Shown piece by piece: positions 40,874 to 48,432 of a DNA stretch of 59,007 nucleotides. Under the pieces are notes generated by a model. That model was not told where the DNA came from, ran no database searches, and saw only the letters and a list, made by a program, of their open reading frames with translations. Position numbers and translations under genes: made by a program. Positions within the stretch are counted from its first letter, which is position 1. Each line of letters opens with the position of its first letter. Location: the NCBI GenBank assembly GCA_045130275.1, contig JBGUPL010000054.1, positions 1-59,007 on the forward strand, given 5' to 3'. Origin of the DNA: F23-D06 sp045130275 (lineage in GTDB: Bacteria > Bacteroidota > Bacteroidia > Bacteroidales > WCHB1-69).

Positions 40874-42769
40874 ATGAAATCCGTTGAATCCCTGCAAAAA
40901 CAGCTGCGGCTAATCTCCTTGGAGAAAGCCTATGACCAACAGGACTTGGAAAACTCCTTCCAAACCACTCTGCAACACGGCCATCTCAACAGCCGTTGCT
41001 GGTTTCCTGTGCGTTTGGGCAAGTCCTTCTACAATGCCTTGAACCAATATGTCTTGGAGGTGGAATATACTGCCGATTTTGCCGTCAGCCCTGACAATGA
41101 GTTCGAGCCGGGCAAGTGCGTCTCTTTTTTCCACCATGACAAAAGCGGGAAACGTCCTGTGGAAACGATAGTCTCCGGCGCAACGGTACAGCGTGTGGAG
41201 GGACGTGTCATGCAGCTGGCGCTCGATGTCCCAGATACCGCATTTCAGTTACGACGCATGGCGGAACATGACGATGTGGGCGTGCGTATTGCTTTCGATG
41301 ACACCACTTACCAGGTGATGGAGGAAGCCTTGCAGAAGGCCATGAGCATAGAGAATGAAAAGATGGTCCATTTGCGGGAGACGCTCATCGGCATGCAGGA
41401 GCCCACTTTCCGCACCTTGCCCCGGATGGTCTTCCCTCACCTCAACCCGAGCCAAAACGATGCCGTGCAGCGCATCTTGGAGGCGCGCGAGGTGGCGGTG
41501 GTGCACGGTCCCCCCGGCACTGGCAAGACCACCACATTGGTGGAGGCAATCATCGAGACGGTGCGTCGTGAGCCGCAGGTATTGGTTTCTGCCCCAAGCA
41601 ATGCCGCAGTGGATTGGATTTGCGAGAAACTCATTGAACGGGGGGTGCGTGTGGTACGCATCGGCAATCCTCTGCGCCTCAGCCGCCCACTGATGGAACA
41701 CACCTATGAACGGCAGTATGCCGCCCATCCTGACTATCCAGAGTTGTGGGGTGTACGCAAGCTCATCCGCGACATCTATGCAGGGGAGGAGCCCTCAAGC
41801 CGGCGCGCCAACCGCCTGCGACGTCTCCAGAAACGCCGTGACGAGTTGGAAGTGAAAATACACGAAGAGGTGTTGCAGGCGGCAGAGGTGATTGCCAGCA
41901 CCCTCGTCGGCAGCGCCCACCGGCTGCTTGGGGGATACCGTTTCGGCACGCTTTTCATCGACGAGGCCACCCAATCTATAGAGGCTGCCTGCTGGGCCGC
42001 CATCCTGCGTGCCGATCGGGTGGTGTTCGCCGGCGACCACCAGCAACTCCCCCCCACCATCCAATGTCCGGAGGCGGCACGCGGCGGTCTGTCTGACACG
42101 CTGATGCAGAAGGTGGTGGTGTCCAAGCCCTCTTGTGTCACGCTGTTGGACACCCAATACCGGATGAACCGTCAGATCATGGGGTTCTCCTCACAATGGT
42201 TCTACGAAGGACGGCTCAAGGCGGCGCCCGAGGTGGCCAACCGCACGCTCGCCGACTGGGATGCGCCGTTGGTGTGGCTGGACACGGCCGGCAGCCATTT
42301 TGCCGAGCGTCTCAGTGCCTCGCAAAGCCGTTCCAACCACGACGAGGCCGCGTTGGTGATGCAAGTCCTCAAGGACTACATCCGGCAGACGGCCATTGAT
42401 CCCGAACTCTTCAAGAACACCACCTACGGGATCATCTCCCCATACAAGGCCCAGGTAGCCCTGTTGCGCAAACTTGTGGGACGCAGCCGCACGCTGGCGC
42501 CTATCCACAGCCACATCACCGTCAACACCGTGGACGGCTTCCAGGGGCAGGAGCGCGATGTCATCCTCATCAGTATGGTGCGCGACAACGAGCGCGGCGC
42601 CATCGGATTTCTCAAGGACCTGCGCCGGATGAACGTCGCCATCACGCGCGCCCGGATGAAGCTCATCATCGTGGGCAACAGCGCCACCCTTTGCCAAAAC
42701 GACTTTTACGCGCAACTGTGGACGTATGTCAGCGAGAATGGGGTTATCTATTATTCCGGGAAATCCTGA
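40874..42769 (+). CDS. UPF1-like superfamily 1 DNA/RNA helicase (IGHMBP2 type)
   Basis: 631 residues from the ATG at 40874 (a TTG three bases earlier opens the frame but is less likely). It has all main SF1B motifs: Walker A GPPGTGKTTTLVEA, motif II FIDEATQSIEAA, motif III FAGDHQQLPPT, TVDGFQGQERDVILISM, and the last motif AITRARMKLIIVG. The N-terminal region (residues 1-180) is the family's beta-barrel accessory domain. Homologues unwind nucleic acid 5' to 3', but their role in Bacteroidota is not established. Confidence 0.88.
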   Translation: MKSVESLQKQLRLISLEKAYDQQDLENSFQTTLQHGHLNSRCWFPVRLGKSFYNALNQYVLEVEYTADFAVSPDNEFEPGKCVSFFHHDKSGKRPVETIVSGATVQRVEGRVMQLALDVPDTAFQLRRMAEHDDVGVRIAFDDTTYQVMEEALQKAMSIENEKMVHLRETLIGMQEPTFRTLPRMVFPHLNPSQNDAVQRILEAREVAVVHGPPGTGKTTTLVEAIIETVRREPQVLVSAPSNAAVDWICEKLIERGVRVVRIGNPLRLSRPLMEHTYERQYAAHPDYPELWGVRKLIRDIYAGEEPSSRRANRLRRLQKRRDELEVKIHEEVLQAAEVIASTLVGSAHRLLGGYRFGTLFIDEATQSIEAACWAAILRADRVVFAGDHQQLPPTIQCPEAARGGLSDTLMQKVVVSKPSCVTLLDTQYRMNRQIMGFSSQWFYEGRLKAAPEVANRTLADWDAPLVWLDTAGSHFAERLSASQSRSNHDEAALVMQVLKDYIRQTAIDPELFKNTTYGIISPYKAQVALLRKLVGRSRTLAPIHSHITVNTVDGFQGQERDVILISMVRDNERGAIGFLKDLRRMNVAITRARMKLIIVGNSATLCQNDFYAQLWTYVSENGVIYYSGKS

Positions 42770-42825
42770 CGCTTGAAAAACTTCGCGCAACGCACCCGTT
42801 GTCCGTGACGAGGAAGCAATCAGGT

Positions 42826-42933
42826 TTATTCCTGAGCCGGTTCCTGTGTTTGGGTCTTGTTGTTCGTGCAGCCGGCAAACATCAAAAGGGTGAAAGTGGC
42901 TGCCAATGCTAAGTTGAATTTCGCGATTTTCAT
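42826..42933 (-). CDS. Very small lipoprotein (35 residues)
   Basis: The reverse strand from the ATG at 42931-42933 encodes MKIAKFNLALAATFTLLMFA-GC, a complete lipoprotein signal ending in Ala-Gly-Cys, followed by only TNNKTQTQEPAQE and a TAA stop. Mature length is about 14 residues. The clean signal and codon pattern make it a likely gene although it is too short for usual gene finders. Such short lipoproteins resemble colicin-lysis/entericidin-like proteins, but no family is recognised. It lies downstream of murA on the same strand, behind a hairpin with a T run, and ends convergent to the helicase gene. Confidence 0.6.
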   Translation of the reverse strand: MKIAKFNLALAATFTLLMFAGCTNNKTQTQEPAQE

Positions 42934-42965
42934 TTTTTGATAGGTTTTTTAGTGGTGAAAAAAAA

Positions 42966-43003
42966 AGTCCGGGCGGACACATCTCACAGCATCCGTCCGG
43001 GCT
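42966..43003 (-). terminator. Hairpin with T run downstream of murA
   Basis: On the reverse strand AGCCCGGACGGA (43003-42992) and TCCGCCCGGACT (42977-42966) form a 12 bp stem with two mismatches, followed by nine T residues (42966-42958). It should end murA transcription just before the small lipoprotein gene. Read on the plus strand the mismatches become G-U wobbles, but the T run is missing there. Confidence 0.6.
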
Positions 43004-43027
43004 CTTTCATAATTCATAATTCAACAT

Positions 43028-44344
43028 TCATAATTGGGACACCCGTTCAATCTTCGCACCCAGCACGTTCAACCTCTCCACGATGTGCTCGTAGCCGCGG
43101 TCGATCTGCTCGACGTTCTGGATCACGCTCTTGCCTTCGGCGCTCATGGCCGCGATCAGCAAGGCGATACCGGCACGGATGTCGGGGGAGGACATCTTGG
43201 TGGCCCTCAGCCGTTTCTCGCGGGCCAGTCCCACCACGATGGCGCGGTGCGGGTCGCACAACACGATCTGTGCGCCCATTGACTGCAGCATATCAACGAA
43301 AAAGAGGCGACTCTCGAACATTTTCTGGTGAATCAGCACGCTGCCCTTGGCCTGGATGGCCGTCACGAGGGCGATGCTAATGAGGTCGGGGGTGAATCCC
43401 GGCCACGGCGCGTCGGCGATGGTCAGGATAGAGGCTTCCCGCGGGTCGGAGTAGATCTGGTACGCGTCCTGGCCATAGACGGTCAGGTCGTCGCCCTTGC
43501 GTTCCATGCGGATGCCCATCTTGCCGAACGTGTAGGGAATCAGCCCGAGATGGTCGCAGGCACAGTCCTTGATGGTCAATTCCGACTGGGTCATGGCGGC
43601 CATGCCGATGAAGCTGCCCACCTCGATCATGTCGGGGAAGATGCGGTGCGTGCATCCATGCAACTTCTTGACACCCCTGATCTTCAGTAGGTTAGAGCCG
43701 ATGCCCTTGATGTCTGCGCCCATGTTGTTGAGCATGGTGCAGAGCTGGTAGAGATAAGGCTCACAGGCGGCGTTGAAGATGGTGGTCTCGCCTTCCGCCA
43801 GCACCGATGCCATCACGATGTTGGCCGTACCCGTCACGGAAGGCTCGTTCAACTGCATGTAGCAGCCTTTCAACTGCTTGGCTTCCAGCTCGAAGAACTT
43901 CTCGTCCGGGGAGGTGGTGATCACCGCGCCCAATTTCTCCAACCCTTCGAAGTGGGTGGTCAGCGGGCGCCGTCCGATCTGGTCGCCGCCGGGTTTGCCG
44001 GAATAGGCTTTGCCATAGCGGCCCAACAGCGGACCGAGCACCATAATGGAGGCGCGAATCTTGGTTGACAAACGCGCAAACTCGTCGGTGCGAAGCTGTT
44101 CGAAATCGACGTTCTCGGCCTGAAAGGTGAACGTGTGCTCGTCCACCTCGGTGATTTTCACACCCATCAGCGACAGGATTTGCCTGTATCGCTGTGTGTC
44201 AAGGATGTTCGGGATATTGGAAATGGTGACCGGCTCGTCGGTCAGCAACACGGCCGAGAGCACCTGCAAGGCCTCGTTTTTCGCGCCCTGCGGGGTGATC
44301 TCGCCGCTTAACCGATGGCCGCCTTCAATGATGAATTCTGCCAT
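43028..44344 (-). CDS. murA: UDP-N-acetylglucosamine 1-carboxyvinyltransferase
   Basis: A 438-residue MurA, which makes the first committed peptidoglycan precursor by transferring enolpyruvate from PEP. Typical motifs: GGHRLSGEITPQGAKNEAL at the start, and the catalytic loop KPGGDQIGRRPLTTHFEGLE. In that loop the usual Cys (Cys115 of E. coli) is Asp (residue 121), the variant associated with natural fosfomycin insensitivity. The C-terminal active-site residues (RRTTKMSSPDIRAGIALLIA type) are intact. Start codon at 44342-44344; length normal. Confidence 0.95.
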   Translation of the reverse strand: MAEFIIEGGHRLSGEITPQGAKNEALQVLSAVLLTDEPVTISNIPNILDTQRYRQILSLMGVKITEVDEHTFTFQAENVDFEQLRTDEFARLSTKIRASIMVLGPLLGRYGKAYSGKPGGDQIGRRPLTTHFEGLEKLGAVITTSPDEKFFELEAKQLKGCYMQLNEPSVTGTANIVMASVLAEGETTIFNAACEPYLYQLCTMLNNMGADIKGIGSNLLKIRGVKKLHGCTHRIFPDMIEVGSFIGMAAMTQSELTIKDCACDHLGLIPYTFGKMGIRMERKGDDLTVYGQDAYQIYSDPREASILTIADAPWPGFTPDLISIALVTAIQAKGSVLIHQKMFESRLFFVDMLQSMGAQIVLCDPHRAIVVGLAREKRLRATKMSSPDIRAGIALLIAAMSAEGKSVIQNVEQIDRGYEHIVERLNVLGAKIERVSQL

Positions 44345-44367
44345 GATGTTTCTGTTTTATTATGTTC

Positions 44368-44440
44368 CGTAGGGGCGAATAATTATTCGCCCCTACGACC
44401 GTCACAATGACGGGCATACGACAGGCGTATGCGATACGCC
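44368..44440. repeat. Palindromic repeats between murA and the phosphofructokinase gene
   Basis: A 30 bp perfect palindrome occupies 44368-44397 (arms CGTAGGGGCGAATAA and its complement). A second, smaller hairpin follows (GCATACG 44414-44420 with CGTATGC 44426-44432), then CGCCCCTACG closes the unit. The CGCCCCTACG outer arm shared by both halves marks them as one family of mobile palindromes. Confidence 0.75.
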
Positions 44441-44449
44441 CCTACGAAT

Positions 44450-45682
44450 TTATTCCGGAATAACAATCGGGAATTTCTGGGTGAACTCCATGCGGTACGG
44501 GGCTCCGATGATGTTCGACAGGAAATCGGTGTATTGGTCGGTGAACATGAACTTGTTGGCGTCGTAGTAGGCAGCGGGCAGCGGGAAGTTGCCGATGTTG
44601 CCCATCTCGATGGCGTCGGTGTGGAACTCTTCCAATTCGTCGTAGGGGACGATGTCGCGCAACACGGGCATCTTGCCGAAGTCTTCACGCAACAACAAAT
44701 CCACAACCTTGTCAGCCAACGTGGAGGTCAGACGGCGGTCGTACTCGTAGCACTTGCCGGAACGCGGGATGTAGCCGGAGATCTGTCCACGGGCCTCGAT
44801 GCCGAGACGCTTGTTGATTTCGGACGCGATGACGCCGCTCACGCCGCCGAAGCGCGGGTGACCATATTCGTCAAGGTCGGAGCTGGCATACACCATACCG
44901 AGTTCCTGCTTCTCGTCGTCCCACCAGCGAACGCCCTCGGAAACGGCGATGATGAGGCTGTGTTTCGGGGAGCGCATGTACATCTCCTTCACGGATTCGA
45001 AGAAGAACTCCTTGCGCTCTTTGGTCATCTCGACCTCAGGCACGAGGGCCATCTGGGCACCGCCGAAAGAGGCGGAACCGGTGAGCCAACCCGCATCGCG
45101 GCCCATGACTTCGAGGACCATGATACGCTGGTGAGACTCATTGGTGGTGTGCAACTTGCTGGTGAGTTTCTTCACAGCCATGGCACCAGACGGGAAACCG
45201 GGACACAACACCGTCTCGAACTGCTGACCGTTGTAGTGGTGGTAGGTGCGGGTGCGCAGGTCGTTGTCGATGGTCTTCGGGAAGCCGATGACCGGGATGC
45301 CGTAGGTTTCATACATCTTCTTGGCCGCACCGTTGGTGTCGTCGCCGCCGATGGTCACCAAAACGTCGATTTTGTAGCGCTCGATGTTGCGGAGGATCTG
45401 TTGGGAGCGGTCTTCGGGACTCTTCTTGCTCGGGAAGGGGTTGGTACGGGAAGAGAGCAGCGCAGTGCCGCCATAGAGACCGTTATAGGGAATGTTCGTC
45501 AGATCCACGATGTCGCCATCGCCGAGGAGGCCTTTCCAGCCGCGCAGCACGCCATAGACACGGAATCCTAACATAGAGGCGCGGTTGCGCACCGCCTCGA
45601 TGCTGGAGTTGATGGCCGGGGTGTCGCCGCCACCGGAAAGAATCGCTAACGTTTTGCCATTGAAGAGTTTATCTTTTCTCAT
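44450..45682 (-). CDS. pfk: 6-phosphofructokinase, PPi-dependent type
   Basis: A 410-residue phosphofructokinase. The phosphoryl-donor site reads TIGGDDTNGAA (residues 112-120) with Asp after GGD, and the catalytic loop reads PKTIDNDL (residues 135-142) with Lys; both are hallmarks of pyrophosphate-using enzymes as opposed to ATP enzymes (GGDGS and G-T-I-D-N-D). The N-terminal loop is LSGGGDTPAINSSI. It phosphorylates fructose 6-phosphate, reversibly if PPi-linked. It starts 104 bp from the DUF4197 lipoprotein stop. Confidence 0.85.
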   Translation of the reverse strand: MRKDKLFNGKTLAILSGGGDTPAINSSIEAVRNRASMLGFRVYGVLRGWKGLLGDGDIVDLTNIPYNGLYGGTALLSSRTNPFPSKKSPEDRSQQILRNIERYKIDVLVTIGGDDTNGAAKKMYETYGIPVIGFPKTIDNDLRTRTYHHYNGQQFETVLCPGFPSGAMAVKKLTSKLHTTNESHQRIMVLEVMGRDAGWLTGSASFGGAQMALVPEVEMTKERKEFFFESVKEMYMRSPKHSLIIAVSEGVRWWDDEKQELGMVYASSDLDEYGHPRFGGVSGVIASEINKRLGIEARGQISGYIPRSGKCYEYDRRLTSTLADKVVDLLLREDFGKMPVLRDIVPYDELEEFHTDAIEMGNIGNFPLPAAYYDANKFMFTDQYTDFLSNIIGAPYRMEFTQKFPIVIPE

Positions 45683-45785
45683 AATGCTATTATTTTGTTA
45701 AAAATTATCATTTCCATCGTAGAAGCTAAGACGCAAAAAACGCGTCGGCCAGTGCCATGCAACTATGATTTCCACGGGGTCTGCC

Positions 45786-46484
45786 CTATTCTCCGAGCAA
45801 AGCCGTTTTCTCGCTGCGGTGCGTGGAATCCGTACGGATGAGTTCCTCCTCCACGCGCATCTCCCGCAACAATCCGTCCAACATTTTCTCCACCACATAG
45901 TTTTGGATGTCGAAATTGACAGGTATGGAGCAATTGGAGACATACAACTGCCATACGGTATTCCAAAGATCCGTCACGCCATAGACATCCATCCGGATGG
46001 AGACAGGGGTCTTGATAGCTGACTTGAGATTGTTATACTTATACAGTTCCAAATAGTGGGTGATGGCACCCGCGCCGCCATTTATCAGGGCATCATAATC
46101 GGTGATTTTCAGCGAGTCGATGGCCGCGACGAAAGCCGGACGGATCTGAGCGCCGCAATTTTCCGCCATCCTGTTGGTGAGACGTATGAGCGAGTCGGTG
46201 GCCAACGCGCCCCAACCGTAATGCGACAGGCTGTCGAACATGTTATTTTGCAGAGGACTATAGTCTATTCTATAAAGCCCATTATTATAGCTGGAGAAAC
46301 CTCCCTCCGTGCAAAGATGATTGATTGCAGAGTCGGCCGAGGTTTTCAGGCACTCCTTGATAGCGGTCTCCTTCTGCGCATTCGTGTAAAGTTGTTCCAC
46401 AAATTCACCGCTCTCGTCCTTGCAGGAAAACAACGCCACGGCCGTCATGACGGCCATCACCAATATGATGCTAAGCTTTTTCAT
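45786..46484 (-). CDS. DUF4197 lipoprotein
   Basis: The ATG at 46482-46484 gives 232 residues with a lipoprotein signal (MKKLSIILVMAVMTAVALFSC). The mature region matches DUF4197: early NAQKETAIKECLKTSADSAI, then RPAFVAAIDSLKITDYDALINGGAGAITHYLE, then VTDLWNTVWQLY and the terminal NYVVEKMLDGLLREMRVEEELIR. The function of DUF4197 is not established. The gene is divergent from birA and shares a palindromic promoter with it. Confidence 0.8.
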   Translation of the reverse strand: MKKLSIILVMAVMTAVALFSCKDESGEFVEQLYTNAQKETAIKECLKTSADSAINHLCTEGGFSSYNNGLYRIDYSPLQNNMFDSLSHYGWGALATDSLIRLTNRMAENCGAQIRPAFVAAIDSLKITDYDALINGGAGAITHYLELYKYNNLKSAIKTPVSIRMDVYGVTDLWNTVWQLYVSNCSIPVNFDIQNYVVEKMLDGLLREMRVEEELIRTDSTHRSEKTALLGE

Positions 46485-46514
46485 ATCTATTTTTTCAACT
46501 TTAATTTTCAAGCT

Positions 46515-46533
46515 GCAAAAATAGTATTTTTGC
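46515..46533. promoter_or_regulatory. Palindromic divergent promoter (DUF4197 / birA)
   Basis: GCAAAAATA-G-TATTTTTGC is a perfect 9 bp inverted repeat. Each arm is a TATTTTTG -7 box, one per strand. The birA ATG begins 5 bases after its box, and the DUF4197 ATG about 31 bases after its own. Confidence 0.65.
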
Positions 46534-46537
46534 CGAC

Positions 46538-47275
46538 ATGAAAAGTCATTTGATCGAAACAATTTCAACGAACGCCTGGCTCATGGATGCGGCGCGGGTG
46601 CAACGCAAGTGCGACAATCCGCTCCCCGACCTCTACGCCGCCTATGCCGACTTCCAGACGGCGGGGCGCGGCGCGGGCACGAACAGATGGCACAGCTCGC
46701 GAGGCCAGAACATCCTCACCAGCATCTATTTCGAGACAGGTCTGGCCGCCGCAGACCAGTTCGTCTTCAACATCTGGTTCGCCACATCCACCCGGCGGTT
46801 TCTAGCCAACTACGCACCTGACGTGCTCATCAAGTGGCCCAACGATATGTACGTGCGCGACCGCAAGCTCGCCGGCGACCTCACCGAACACAACGTCTCC
46901 GGCAGCCGCCTCGATTTCACCGTGGCGGGCATCGGCATCAATGTCAACGAAGAGGTGTTCCCCGACTGGATCCCCAACCCCACCTCGCTGTTCCTCGAAA
47001 CCGGCCAACACTACGACGTGGACGAGCTTATGGACGAATACCTCGCAGTACTGAGAGAACGCCGTCCGATGCTGAACCTCGAACACAGTGGAGAACTCCG
47101 CGAAGAATACCTATCACATCTTTACCGCCTCAATGAGATTCAATCATATAATATTAAAGGACAGCAAATTACCGCCATCATCCGCGACATCGACCATTTC
47201 GGACAACTGGTGCTGGAGCTGCCTGACGGGAGGCGGGAGGCGTTTGGGTTCAAAGAGGTAGCATACGTGATTTAA
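46538..47275 (+). CDS. birA: Biotin-[acetyl-CoA-carboxylase] ligase
   Basis: A 245-residue biotin protein ligase without the N-terminal helix-turn-helix, so it is a catalytic-only form. Motifs: FQTAGRGAGTNRWHSSRGQNI (biotinyl-AMP loop), IKWPNDMYVRDRKLAGDL, and GIGINVNEE. It attaches biotin to the carboxyl carrier protein of acyl-CoA carboxylases. The ATG is 5 bases downstream of the -7 box, so the message is probably leaderless. Confidence 0.92.
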   Translation: MKSHLIETISTNAWLMDAARVQRKCDNPLPDLYAAYADFQTAGRGAGTNRWHSSRGQNILTSIYFETGLAAADQFVFNIWFATSTRRFLANYAPDVLIKWPNDMYVRDRKLAGDLTEHNVSGSRLDFTVAGIGINVNEEVFPDWIPNPTSLFLETGQHYDVDELMDEYLAVLRERRPMLNLEHSGELREEYLSHLYRLNEIQSYNIKGQQITAIIRDIDHFGQLVLELPDGRREAFGFKEVAYVI

Positions 47276-47278
47276 TGT

Positions 47279-47368
47279 AGAATGAAAAATGTAGAATTTA
47301 AAAATTAAGAATTAAGAATGATAAATGACTATACTCTTCATTCTGCATTCAGCATTCAGCATTCATAA
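47279..47368. repeat. Iterated ATTC/GAAT low-complexity spacer
   Basis: Degenerate copies of GTAGAATG and TTAAGAAT on the left side oppose CATTC-type copies (CATTCTGCATTCAGCATTC) on the right, so the spacer can fold back on itself. It separates birA from the next gene. Similar strings occur at 43008-43037, 53455-53480 and 58112-58148. Confidence 0.5.
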
Positions 47369-47402
47369 TTTATTATTTTCGCACCCTGAAACACCAAAGA
47401 TT

Positions 47403-47987
47403 ATGTCCAAGAAAATCCTCTATATCCACGGGTTCAACTCCGCGGGCGGTGGGCACAAGGCCCAGGAACTGCAAAAGATGTTCCCCGACTGGCAGGTGCT
47501 GTCGCCGACGTTCGACTACAAGGACCCTTCCGGCGTGCAGAAGAAGCTCGACTCGCTCGTGCGCACGCAGCGTGTGAACGCCGTCATGGGCACATCCCTC
47601 GGCGGTTTCTTCGCCATCTACTGCGCCAAGAAGCACAAACTCCCCGCCATGATCATCAACCCGACCACACGGCCATCGGAAACCCTCGCCAACCACCTCG
47701 GCAAGCAGAAAAACTACGTCACCAAGGAGGAGTACCAGTTCACCGCCGCCGACCTTGCCAAGTTCGCCGACTTCGAGCGCAAAGTCTTCGACAAACTCCC
47801 CTGCGACGACACCCTCCTCCACTTCGCCCTCTCCACCGACGACGAACTTCTCGGCGACCACCATTACCTCGAAGAGAAATTCCCGAAATGCCAGGATTTC
47901 AACTACTTCGACCAGCAAGGCCACCGATTTGCGGGGGTGAAAATCCTGAAACCGATACTGGAACGGGCAATGGGACTTTCGGTTTAG
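47403..47987 (+). CDS. YqiA/YcfP-type alpha/beta hydrolase
   Basis: Started at the ATG 47403-47405 (194 residues; SKKILYIHGFNSAGGGHKAQ), because the earlier frame is repeat-derived. The nucleophile elbow is VMGTSLGGFFA (Ser of Gly-Thr-Ser-Leu-Gly) and the C-terminal QGHRFAG supplies the probable catalytic His. The family are small esterase-like hydrolases; the substrate is unknown. Stop is 9 bp from the end of the convergent T9SS relic. Confidence 0.85.
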   Translation: MSKKILYIHGFNSAGGGHKAQELQKMFPDWQVLSPTFDYKDPSGVQKKLDSLVRTQRVNAVMGTSLGGFFAIYCAKKHKLPAMIINPTTRPSETLANHLGKQKNYVTKEEYQFTAADLAKFADFERKVFDKLPCDDTLLHFALSTDDELLGDHHYLEEKFPKCQDFNYFDQQGHRFAGVKILKPILERAMGLSV

Positions 47988-47996
47988 GAGGGGATG

Positions 47997-48315
47997 TTAC
48001 TTTTTCACGAATTGCGTCCTCATCACCCCGTTTTTCGTGACATCCGCGCGGGATAGACGCCAGTGGTGAGGTTAAAGACGTTGCCATGGCGCGTCTCAAC
48101 AACGAATTTTCCGTACACATCGTATACCTGAATCCCGCCACTAAAAAGATTATTATTCACTAGGTATCTTAGACCACATTGTTGGCGGGATCAGGCAATA
48201 CGATGAACAAGCGGCCGTTGTCATGCAACCTTGTGGTCATGGAGGCTGTCACAACGGGTGTCCATTCGAATGTTGGTACACCGCAGGCCGGCTTTATTTT
48301 CCATTTTACTTCCCC
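47997..48315 (-). pseudogene. Frameshifted T9SS sorting-domain relic
   Basis: The reverse strand encodes, in pieces, a type IX secretion C-terminal domain. Reading right to left: GRLFIVLPDPANNVV in one frame, then NNNLFSGGIQVYDVYGKFVVET and NLTTGVYP in a second, then ADVTKNGVMRTQFVKK with a TAA stop in a third. The order and motifs (PNPANN-like, QVYDVYGK, GVY, final KK) fit a sorting domain of about 75 residues broken by at least two indels. A GAGACG-type palindrome lies inside it (about 48075-48097). No intact gene covers this region. Confidence 0.6.
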
Positions 48316-48432
48316 TGTGTCGCACATGCCCCCCTATTTTGTTACATCAAAAAGAAAAAAAAATCCCGTCGGGTATTTATATTTTTTTTGTATTTTAGCC
48401 GCCTTAAATTTAATTGGGAAAATTATTGTAAT

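Noticed and set aside
42966..43003. Hairpin considered as a riboswitch or attenuator for the small lipoprotein
   Set aside because: Only one stem is visible, it is followed by a T run, and no alternative pairing is seen; terminator is the simpler reading.
48223..48432. Upstream start for the OmpA-type protein
   Set aside because: The extra residues are Cys/Phe/Lys-rich junk overlapping the T9SS relic; a signal peptide begins at 48433.
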